From: Xanthomonas prunicola | GTDB lineage: Bacteria > Pseudomonadota > Gammaproteobacteria > Xanthomonadales > Xanthomonadaceae | Assembly (NCBI RefSeq): GCF_002846205.1 | Contig: NZ_PHKV01000005.1 | Coordinates: 124,001-188,000 of the forward strand | Direction of reading: 5' to 3' | Length of the DNA: 64,000 nt | In this document: in pieces, positions 57,127 to 64,000 of the stretch | Position numbering within the stretch: the first letter of the stretch is position 1 | How the letters are laid out: each line of letters begins with the position of its first letter | Position numbers and translations under genes: made by a program | The notes under the pieces: model-generated | The model's database searches: none | The model's input: only the letters and a program-made list of their open reading frames with translations | Told to the model about the DNA's origin: nothing

Positions 57127-57162
57127 GACCGATGCCGCCACGCAGCTGCTGATTCCGACATT

Positions 57163-57183
57163 CCCCGGCCTTCCGGGGATTTG
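57163..57183 (+). terminator. Weak terminator after the transducer gene
   Basis: CCCCGG / CCGGGG with loop CCTT is followed by ATTTG, 36 bases after the stop codon. The T-run is short, so the call is moderate. Confidence 0.5.
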
Positions 57184-57212
57184 TCGTTCCGTAACGACCC
57201 GGTGTTCCGCTC

Positions 57213-57497
57213 ATGACGCTTCTTGCTCCGACCATTGACGCTCCCACCGCCGCACTGCAGGCCGCTGCACTGGCAACCGCACATGCCGAGCGCATCGCGC
57301 AAAGCGATGCGGCCAAGCCAGCGCTACGGCGCGTTCGCATGCCGGCCGCGTTGGAACGGCTGGAAAACAGCGCCCGTGCAGAGCTGCAGGCACTGATCAA
57401 CCCGCGCCGCACCTGCAGCGAGGAAGACCTGCTGTTCGCCACGGTGGCGTGGGATTTGGGTCTCGACGGCGCTGCAGTCGGTGTGTCCGACCAGTAA
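57213..57497 (+). CDS. Small conserved hypothetical protein
   Basis: A 94-residue protein beginning MTLLAPTIDAPTAALQAAAL, Ala-rich and predicted helical, without signal peptide or membrane segment. I do not recognise the family. It lies between the transducer gene and the TonB-like gene on the same strand. A G/C-rich hairpin with a poor T-run follows at about 57520-57545. Coding potential looks good; function is unknown. Confidence 0.6.
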   Translation: MTLLAPTIDAPTAALQAAALATAHAERIAQSDAAKPALRRVRMPAALERLENSARAELQALINPRRTCSEEDLLFATVAWDLGLDGAAVGVSDQ

Positions 57498-57787
57498 GGG
57501 GCTAGCGCGGCAAGCAGCGGGGCGTGCCTCGGCAGGCGCCCCGTTGTGTCGTTCCACTGCCCGATCTGAGAGTCTCCATCCCTCCGCCTCCCCTCAAGCC
57601 CGCCGCATGGCGCTTGCCGCAGGCGAGCCGGACACTCCACCCTGCCCCGCCCGCACGTGATCAGGGCCTACCGCTGAGCAGGCGTCGCGCCAGCGCTATA
57701 ACGAGCTACCTCGACGTGTCTGATTGTTGGTGAGGATGGGATCTGAAACGATCGGTTTCGTCGACAGACTGCGCATCCCCCATCCCT

Positions 57788-58645
57788 ATGAAGAACACCT
57801 GCTGGGCTGTGATGGCGGCTGCCACCTTCGCGTGCACGGCCAGTGCGGCGAACAAGAGCGTCTATATCGAATTTCTGTGGGATGCGCGTGCGCCGCATGC
57901 GATTGCCCGCCAGCAAACCATGCAGTTCCTGACCGATGGTCAGCACGATCACCAGGTTTGTGTGGCGACGGACTTCGCCGCTACCGATGTCGGCGGGCTG
58001 GTACTGACGGCATGCGACGCAGCCGGCAAAGAGGTCTCCCGCCACCAGTATCCCGACAATCGTGGCGTCAAACGGTGCTACAGCGCAGATCTCGGCCACG
58101 AGGGCAAGCCCGGGCTGTGGACGTTTCGCGCACGAACAAGCGATGGACGTACCGGCGAAGACACGATCCACGTCAATGCGAAACTCGCCGATTCCCCGCT
58201 CTCCAGGGATCCTGCAACACCATATGTGGTGGGCCGCCCGAACTACGACGCCAGCATTCCACCAGGCCAGTGGGTTGGGCGCCTGGTGTGGGAGATGACG
58301 GTCAATGCCCAAGGCAAGGTGACCGATGTGTCGGTGGTGACGGCAGAGGGCGTCGGCGCGCAAATTCGCGACCGCGCAATCGCCACCGGCGATCTATCCC
58401 TGTTCCTTCCCAGACAGCCGACGGGCGAGCAAACCGTTGGTCTGCAGACGCGAGCTGTCCTTCAAACCAGAATAAGCGCTGGCACATCAGCGTTTACGCA
58501 TGCCACGTGCTTGCAGCAGCCGTGCGTGCAGCTGAGCCAGTGCGGCCCCTGCGGCACATCAGTTGGAAGGCAGCCCCATCGCATGCGTCAGCGCCTGCTC
58601 GATGGCAAGACCGGATGCCGGTGTACCTGCGCGCACGCCTGGTAG
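57788..58645 (+). CDS. Exported protein with TonB-C-like region and an unusual C-terminal tail
   Basis: A 285-residue protein with a signal peptide (MKNTCWAVMAAATFACTASA). The middle is of unknown type (IEFLWDARAPHAIARQQTMQ). A region resembling the TonB C-terminal domain follows (WVGRLVWEMTVNAQGKVTDV, then VVTAEGVGAQIRDRA). After about residue 228 comes a Cys-, Gln- and Arg-rich tail (QPCVQLSQCGPCGTS) unlike the rest. The tail may come from a lost stop codon or frameshift. The real end of the functional protein may be near 58480. Function not assigned. Confidence 0.5.
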   Translation: MKNTCWAVMAAATFACTASAANKSVYIEFLWDARAPHAIARQQTMQFLTDGQHDHQVCVATDFAATDVGGLVLTACDAAGKEVSRHQYPDNRGVKRCYSADLGHEGKPGLWTFRARTSDGRTGEDTIHVNAKLADSPLSRDPATPYVVGRPNYDASIPPGQWVGRLVWEMTVNAQGKVTDVSVVTAEGVGAQIRDRAIATGDLSLFLPRQPTGEQTVGLQTRAVLQTRISAGTSAFTHATCLQQPCVQLSQCGPCGTSVGRQPHRMRQRLLDGKTGCRCTCAHAW

Positions 58646-58649
58646 AACC

Positions 58650-61436
58650 TCAGTTGGCGATGACCAGGCGCGCACCTAGCCGCATACCGGCATCGGCCTC
58701 GCGCAGCCACTGCGCCATGTCGCGCGGCGACAGCGGGCGCGAGTAGAAATAGCCCTGGATTTCGTCGCAGCCCTGCTGGCGCAGCAGTGCATCTTCCTGC
58801 ACGGTCTCCACGCCTTCGGCGACCACCTGCATGCCCAGGGCATGGCCCAGATGCACGATGGCCTGGGTGACTTCGGCCGTGTTGGCGTCGTCGAGCATGC
58901 CTTGCACGAAGCTACGGTCGATCTTCAAACGCTGCACCGGGAAGCGGTTGAGGTAATGCAGGTTCGAAAAGCCGGTACCGAAGTCGTCCACCGCCAGCAA
59001 TACGCCGTTCTGTTCGAACAATTCGAAGCAGCGCCGCAGCGAATCGGAGTCGCGAATCAAGGCAGATTCGGTCAGCTCCAGCTCCAGGCGCGAAGGCGGC
59101 CAGCCGTTATCGCGGCAGATTTCCAGCACACGCTCGGCAAAACCACGCTCGCGCAATTGCACGGCCGACACATTCACCGCGACGCGGCTGAAATGCAGGC
59201 CGGCGCGATCCCAGACCACGGCTTGGCGGCAAGCCTCGCCGATCACCCATTCGCCCAATCGCACGATTTCGCCGCATTCTTCGGCGATCGGAATAAATTC
59301 CACCGGGCTGCACGGACCATGTCCGGGGCGATTCCAGCGCATCAGCGCTTCGATCGCCGGCGATGCATCGCCTACGGTGTTGACCAGCGGCTGATAGACC
59401 AGGGTGAATTCTTCGCGCTCGAGCGCGCCTTGCAGCGCGTGCTCCAGCTCCAGGCGGCGCTGCGCACGCAGCAACACGTCCTGGCTGTAGTAATGGAAGG
59501 TGTTGCGGCCGGATTCCTTGGCTGCATACATTGCCGCATCGGCGGCGCGCAGCAGGCTGTCGAAATCGGACAGCCCTTCGCCCTGCAGCGCGATGCCGAT
59601 GCTGGCGCCGAGCTTGAGGGTGACGTGTTCCTTGCGCAGCGGCTCGCCGAGCGCAGCAATCAGCTTGCGCGCCACATGGCCGGCATCTTCCGGCTCGGAC
59701 ATATCGCGTAGCAGCACGATGAACTCATCGTCGCTGAAGCGGCCGAACAGATCGCTATTGCGCAGATGTTGATGCAGACGCGCCGAGGCGAGCTTGAGCA
59801 GGTTGTCGCCGGTGGCGTGGCCAAACGAATCGTTGATGCTTTTGAAACCATCCAGATCGATGAGCAGCATTGCCAGTACCTGGCCGCGCTCGTGCGCTTC
59901 GCGAATGGCATTCTCTGCCTGCTCGCGCAGCAGGAAGCGGTTCGGCAAGCCGGTCAGGCGGTCGTAATGGGCAAGCAGTTCGATCCGTTCGTTGGCTTCG
60001 CGCTCGCGGGTGACATCGCGGAACAAGGCCACAAACCGCGGCGGCAGGCCCTCACGACGGTCCAGCTCGATCAGCACCTGCACCCAGATGCGCTGGCCGG
60101 AGTTGCGATAGAAACACAGCTCCAGTTGCTCGGGCAGGCCGCCATCGGAAATACGCAGGAGCGCTGCTTCGAAGGCGTCGCGCGAATCCTGGGTGTACAG
60201 CGACAGCGCCTGCTCCAGGGTGATATTTTCCTTACGCAGGCCATGGATGCGGTAGCACTCTTCGGTCCACTGCATGCGTCGGGTGTCGACCTCGATCTCG
60301 CAGCCGCCGATCTTGCCCAACGCAGACACGCGATTGAGCAACTCGGTGCGCCAGCGGATCAGTGCGTCGGTCTGGCGTTGCTCGGTAACGTTCTGCAGTT
60401 GACCAAGGACGCGCACCATGCTGCCGTCGCCGTCGAACACCGGCTGCGCCCACACCCGCAGATGATGCGGGTTGGCACCGAGCAGTCCATTGATTTCCAG
60501 CTCGAAATGCACCGGCATGCCTTCGTGCTTGATCTTGCGCCAGGCGCTGCGCAGTTGCGCAACCGAGGGCCGACCGAGCAAACGCAGGATGTCGCGGATG
60601 CCTTGCAAACGCAGTTGGGTCATGCCGAGTTGTTGCAGGAAATCCTGCGACACCCACAGCGCGTCTTGATGCGAATCCCAGCTCCAGCTGCCCATGCTGG
60701 CAATGCGCTGGGCTTCTTCGAGCTGGGCCTGCTGCTCGCGCAGCTGTTGCTCGAGCAATTTGTGATGGTGCACGTCGGTGTGCGTGCCAACCATGCGCAG
60801 CGGGCGTCCGTCGGCGGTACGCGATACCACGCGGCCGCGGTCCAGGATCCAGCGCCACTGGCCGTCGTGCTGACGCAGCCGGAATTCGGCCACGTAAGTG
60901 TCGGTGCGCCCTTCCAGGTGCGCCTGCACCGCCGCGCTGACATGCGCATGGTCTTCCGGATGGATCAGCCCGGACAAGGCGGTGAGATTATTTGGCAGCG
61001 GCTGCTCGGAATAACCGAGCATGCGCGTCCAGCGCTCGGAGCGATACACCACATCGGCCGGAATATCCCAGTCCCACAAGCCGTGGTCGGCGCTGTCCAA
61101 CCCCATTTCCCAGCGACTGGTGCCGTCGGCACCCTTCGGCTCGGGAATGCTCAAGGTGAACGCCATGACCTGGCCATGTTCGTCGCAGACCGCACGCAAC
61201 CAGCCTTCCAGCCGACCGCCGCCGGTCCCCGGCAATACGCAGGGCGCCATGCCACCGCTGTCGACCAGTTGGGCACGGCTGCTTTCCAATACTTCGGCAT
61301 ACGCACCAAGGGTTGCCGGCAATCCGAGGGATTGCGCAACGCGGTTGGCCGCCAGAGGCTGGCCATGCGCATCCAACAACACCACCGCCGAGGTCAGCGG
61401 GTGCTGCAGCATGCTTGCAATGACGCCTGAGTCCAC
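58650..61436 (-). CDS. PAS-GGDEF-EAL cyclic-di-GMP signalling protein with degenerate GGDEF motif
   Basis: A 928-residue cytoplasmic protein with several PAS-type sensor domains (for example around HPEDHAHV and VVGTHTDVHHHK-like ends), then GGDEF (about 490-650) and EAL (about 670-920). The GGDEF signature is RFSDDEF, not GGDEF, so cyclase activity is probably lost. The EAL side keeps IEALMRW, NVSAVQL, ELTES, VDDFGTGFS, LKIDRSF, AEGVET and IQGYFYSRP and should be an active phosphodiesterase. The start appears to be GTG (MDSGVIASML), with GGAG ahead. It is divergent from the histidine kinase 120 bases away. Confidence 0.9.
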   Translation of the reverse strand: MDSGVIASMLQHPLTSAVVLLDAHGQPLAANRVAQSLGLPATLGAYAEVLESSRAQLVDSGGMAPCVLPGTGGGRLEGWLRAVCDEHGQVMAFTLSIPEPKGADGTSRWEMGLDSADHGLWDWDIPADVVYRSERWTRMLGYSEQPLPNNLTALSGLIHPEDHAHVSAAVQAHLEGRTDTYVAEFRLRQHDGQWRWILDRGRVVSRTADGRPLRMVGTHTDVHHHKLLEQQLREQQAQLEEAQRIASMGSWSWDSHQDALWVSQDFLQQLGMTQLRLQGIRDILRLLGRPSVAQLRSAWRKIKHEGMPVHFELEINGLLGANPHHLRVWAQPVFDGDGSMVRVLGQLQNVTEQRQTDALIRWRTELLNRVSALGKIGGCEIEVDTRRMQWTEECYRIHGLRKENITLEQALSLYTQDSRDAFEAALLRISDGGLPEQLELCFYRNSGQRIWVQVLIELDRREGLPPRFVALFRDVTREREANERIELLAHYDRLTGLPNRFLLREQAENAIREAHERGQVLAMLLIDLDGFKSINDSFGHATGDNLLKLASARLHQHLRNSDLFGRFSDDEFIVLLRDMSEPEDAGHVARKLIAALGEPLRKEHVTLKLGASIGIALQGEGLSDFDSLLRAADAAMYAAKESGRNTFHYYSQDVLLRAQRRLELEHALQGALEREEFTLVYQPLVNTVGDASPAIEALMRWNRPGHGPCSPVEFIPIAEECGEIVRLGEWVIGEACRQAVVWDRAGLHFSRVAVNVSAVQLRERGFAERVLEICRDNGWPPSRLELELTESALIRDSDSLRRCFELFEQNGVLLAVDDFGTGFSNLHYLNRFPVQRLKIDRSFVQGMLDDANTAEVTQAIVHLGHALGMQVVAEGVETVQEDALLRQQGCDEIQGYFYSRPLSPRDMAQWLREADAGMRLGARLVIAN

Positions 61437-61556
61437 TCTGGAACACTCCGAAGAATCGGCTCCGGCTTTCGGAGTCGCAATGGATAACGGCCGTGCCGCC
61501 GATTAGTTGAGCCACCTGTTTCGCGCTGGACCGAACCGGCCCGAGTTACGGCTAAG

Positions 61557-63689
61557 ATGGCCGTATCGTCAGCACCCAAGGTCGTCCGCGGATCCATGCA
61601 ACAGCCCGTCGCCGCGCCCGCGTTTTCGTCCGCCCCCGTCTCCTGTCTCCGCCTCGCCGAACGCCTGCAGCAAGGCCTGTGGACCCTGACCGGCCTGTAT
61701 CTGCTGATCGGCGTGGTCTGGCTGCTCCTGGGCAACCGGCTGCTCAACCTGGCCGGTACCGTCGTGCCGGAGCGCTGGTCGGACGCGAGCTTTCTGGTGC
61801 TGTCCAGCATCGTCATCCACCTGGTGCTGCGCCGCTTCGCCAGGTTGATCGTGGACGAGTACGCACAGCTGGCGCAGTCCGAAGCCTTGCTGCAGGCCAA
61901 GTTCCTGGCCCTGCCCAGCCCTGCCTTCATCTACGACCTGGCCACGATGCGCATCCTCGATGCCAATCCGGCGGCGCTGGAATTCTTCGGCTGGGAGCGC
62001 GACGAGTTCCTGCAGCAGACGCTGCAGGCGATCTGGCCCAACGCCGATGGCGAGCGGCTGGAAGAGGTTATTGCGCAAATCCGGGGCAAGGGAGATGCCA
62101 CCTGTGTGTTGAACGAAGACCTGCTCACACGCAGCGGCCTGCGGCATGTCGAGGTACGCAGCAACCAGCTCCATCTGTCCAGCGGCCCTGCCCGCCTGGT
62201 GGTCACGGTGGACCGCAGCGAAGAGCGCCAGGCGCAGCATCTGCGCGACGAGGCGCTTGAACGCCTGGAAGAAGCGCAGAGCATCGCGCGGTTGGGCTCC
62301 TGGCAGCTGGATCGTGCCACCGGCCTCGGCCGTTATTCGTCGGCGGTCTATCGCATCCTGGGGCGCAGCGTGCCGATGCATCGCCGCGAACATCGGCTGG
62401 AGGAGCTGCTGACCGCGTCCGACACCGCTACCCAGACGCGCATCGAACGCATGATCGAAGACATGTGTACCGGTGGCGAGGTGCAGATCGACGTGCTGCT
62501 GCCGCTGACCGGTGGTGATTCGCAACCGCGCACCGTGCACCTGCGTGCGGAAAGCGTGACCAGCCCCAGCGGCACGCGCCATGTGCACGGGACCTTGCAG
62601 GACGTAAGCGAACGCGAGCAATCGCGTCGGCTGCTGCGCGAACGCGAGGAGCAGTTTCGCGAACTCGTGCGCGTGCTGCCTGACGGCGTGCTGATCCTCG
62701 CCGACGAGCATGTGATGTACGCCAATGCGGCCGGCTCCGCCCAGTTCGGCTTTCACGGCGAAACCATCCTGGGCGAGCCGCTGCAGACCCTGGTCGGCGA
62801 CAACGACCTGCCGGTGGTGCGCGAATACCTGCGTGCAGGTAGCGATCGCAACGAGCCGGTCTCCAGCGCACGTGCAATGCGGCGTCGCGATGGCAGTACC
62901 TTCTACGCCGGCCTGTCAGCCGGCGACATCCGCTATGGCGGGCGCAACTGCAAGTTACTGGTCGTGCGCGACCTGAGCGAACCCGAGCGCATGCGCGATG
63001 CCCTGGCCGAGAGCAATGCCGAACTGCAGGCCATGGCCAAGCGGCTGTTCTCGCTGCAGGAAGACGAACGCCGCGCCATCTCGCGCGATCTGCATGACGA
63101 AATCGGGCAGGCGATCACCGCGATGAAGCTCTCCGCGCATGCGGCCCTGGATGAGCCGGACGCGGACGCGCGCCGCGAGGACCTGCTGGAAGTGGTGTCG
63201 CTGGCCGACAGCACGGTGACCAAGCTGCGCAATCTGTCGATGCTGTTGCGTCCACCACAACTCGATGCCTTGGGCCTGGAGGCCGCCTTACGCTGGCAGG
63301 CGTCGATGTTGTTCCGTGCCTCGCAGGTCCGGCTGGAGCTGGACATCCAGGCGCTCGGAGAACGACCGGGCAACGAGATCGAGCAAGCTTGCTTCCGGAT
63401 CGCGCAGGAGAGCCTCACTAACGCGCTGCGGCACGCCTGCGCGGGCGAAGTACGCCTGCGTCTGTATCCGATCGACAGCGACAGTTTCCGGCTGGAAGTC
63501 AGCGATGATGGCGATGGCTTCGAACCGGAAGGCCCCCGCGGCCTGGGCCTGATCGTGATGCGTGAGCGTGCGCAGACCGTGGGCGGCACGCTCGCGATAG
63601 AATCAGCACCCGGAGCAGGTACGCGCGTGACGTTGCGCCTGCCCTATCACCCGGTCGGCGAGTCCGTCCACGACGATGGTGGACGTTGA
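61557..63689 (+). CDS. Membrane-bound PAS histidine kinase, NarL-partner type (HisKA_3)
   Basis: A 710-residue sensor kinase. Two membrane helices lie near residues 40-60 and 78-92 (LWTLTGLYLLIGVVWLLLGN; SFLVLSSIVIHLVLRRF). PAS domains follow (ALPSPAFIYDLATMRILDAN; LVRVLPDGVLILADEHVMYA). The dimerisation domain is of HisKA_3 type with the phospho-accepting His in ISRDLHDEIGQAITAMKL, then an ATPase with RIAQESLTNALRHA and SDDGDGFEPEGPRGLGLIVM. Such kinases pair with LuxR/NarL-type regulators; none lies in this window. The start may also be MQQPVAAP, 13 codons later. A GGDEF gene begins 3 bases after its stop. Confidence 0.88.
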   Translation: MAVSSAPKVVRGSMQQPVAAPAFSSAPVSCLRLAERLQQGLWTLTGLYLLIGVVWLLLGNRLLNLAGTVVPERWSDASFLVLSSIVIHLVLRRFARLIVDEYAQLAQSEALLQAKFLALPSPAFIYDLATMRILDANPAALEFFGWERDEFLQQTLQAIWPNADGERLEEVIAQIRGKGDATCVLNEDLLTRSGLRHVEVRSNQLHLSSGPARLVVTVDRSEERQAQHLRDEALERLEEAQSIARLGSWQLDRATGLGRYSSAVYRILGRSVPMHRREHRLEELLTASDTATQTRIERMIEDMCTGGEVQIDVLLPLTGGDSQPRTVHLRAESVTSPSGTRHVHGTLQDVSEREQSRRLLREREEQFRELVRVLPDGVLILADEHVMYANAAGSAQFGFHGETILGEPLQTLVGDNDLPVVREYLRAGSDRNEPVSSARAMRRRDGSTFYAGLSAGDIRYGGRNCKLLVVRDLSEPERMRDALAESNAELQAMAKRLFSLQEDERRAISRDLHDEIGQAITAMKLSAHAALDEPDADARREDLLEVVSLADSTVTKLRNLSMLLRPPQLDALGLEAALRWQASMLFRASQVRLELDIQALGERPGNEIEQACFRIAQESLTNALRHACAGEVRLRLYPIDSDSFRLEVSDDGDGFEPEGPRGLGLIVMRERAQTVGGTLAIESAPGAGTRVTLRLPYHPVGESVHDDGGR

Positions 63690-63692
63690 GTC

Positions 63693-64000
63693 ATGTGGAA
63701 CCCTGTCATTCCGCCCGGACTGGAAGTCGTCAAGCCCACACGGCTTGGCGCGGGCAACCCCGACTTGCTGCACTTGGTGGATGCGGCCGCATCCGGCGGC
63801 CCGCCGCTGATGATTTTCCACGTCGACATCGATCACTTCGCCTCGATCAACGAGAACATGAGTGGCGAGGTCGGCGACCAGGCGCTGACGCTGGTAGCGC
63901 GCCGCCTTCAAGAGTTTCTCGGAACCCGCGGCAAACTGTGGCGTCATGGCAGCGATGAGATGATCGTGGTGGCTGTGCGTCGCGAAGACACGCCGCTGCC
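63693..64000 (+). CDS. GGDEF-domain protein, N-terminal part (3' end outside window)
   Basis: The frame starts at ATG 63693, directly after the kinase stop, and runs off the window. After a short N-terminus it has the beginning of a GGDEF domain: LMIFHVDIDHFASINENMSG, then VGDQALTLVARRLQEFLG, and the signature WRHGSDEMIVV, where GGDEF is replaced by GSDEM. Cyclase activity is therefore doubtful. The domain starts near residue 38. An EAL domain may follow outside the window. Coupling to the kinase suggests a shared signalling pathway. Confidence 0.75.
   Translation, partial: MWNPVIPPGLEVVKPTRLGAGNPDLLHLVDAAASGGPPLMIFHVDIDHFASINENMSGEVGDQALTLVARRLQEFLGTRGKLWRHGSDEMIVVAVRREDTPL

Noticed and set aside
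58560..58649. Short minus-strand reading frame ending ALTHAMGLPSN
   Set aside because: Only about 30 codons, with no start codon or ribosome-binding site; too little to call a gene, though it is mentioned with the odd tail of the opposite gene.
59766..61430. 554-codon open frame on the plus strand
   Set aside because: Antisense shadow of the PAS-GGDEF-EAL gene, whose domains are unmistakable on the other strand.

Overview
The window is chromosomal DNA of a Xanthomonas-type gammaproteobacterium. This rests on high-GC coding sequence, a large XopZ/HopAS1-like type III effector behind a PIP-box-like promoter, housekeeping blocks in Xanthomonadaceae order (ndk-rlmN-pilF-rodZ-yfgM-bamB-der; ftsK/trxB/aat/infA/clpA/clpS/mnmA/hflD) and Xanthomonas-style dispersed intergenic repeats. 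No rRNA, tRNA, CRISPR array, prophage or intact insertion sequence was seen.

Layout. 1-4.0 kb: the C-terminal part of an EAL phosphodiesterase, a DUF1349 exported protein, an M14-type peptidase and a small KGG stress protein, followed by about 1 kb without a recognisable gene. 5.0-18.4 kb: a nitrate-assimilation region. The minus-strand operon narK-nirB-nirD-nasA-SUMT makes the transporter, nitrite reductase, nitrate reductase and a siroheme methyltransferase. Its leader carries a sigma-54 promoter, tandem ANTAR-type hairpins and a terminator. Next to it are the sensor/antiterminator pair nasS-nasT and a divergent cysG-like gene whose methyltransferase half is cut short. Molybdenum-cofactor genes (mobA, two moeA, a rhodanese-MoeB fusion) follow up to 23 kb, mixed with decayed genes (a frameshifted PQ-loop/SemiSWEET-like gene and a 5'-truncated exonuclease III).

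23-30 kb is a minus-strand block for cell-envelope, type IV pilus and RNA functions (der, bamB, yfgM, rodZ, pilF, rlmN, ndk). 30-34.6 kb is a fatty-acid oxidation unit: a PsrA-like TetR regulator with a matching operator, then fadB and fadA. 34.9-36.9 kb holds crcB, with a fluoride riboswitch between it and rarA. 37.1-41.3 kb is the effector gene. 41.4-50.3 kb has lolA, a DUF3857/transglutaminase protein, ftsK, trxB, a GNAT protein, aat and infA. 50.6-55.8 kb has clpA, clpS, a Nudix hydrolase, mnmA and hflD. From 55.9 kb to the end lies a signalling region: a short chemotaxis-type transducer, a PAS-GGDEF-EAL protein, a divergent PAS histidine kinase and the start of a further GGDEF protein.

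The most informative signals are regulatory and RNA-level. They are the sigma-54/ANTAR leader of the nitrate operon with three copies of the same hexaloop, the fluoride riboswitch, the PsrA box and the PIP-like box. All calls come from reading the sequence; no database search was run.
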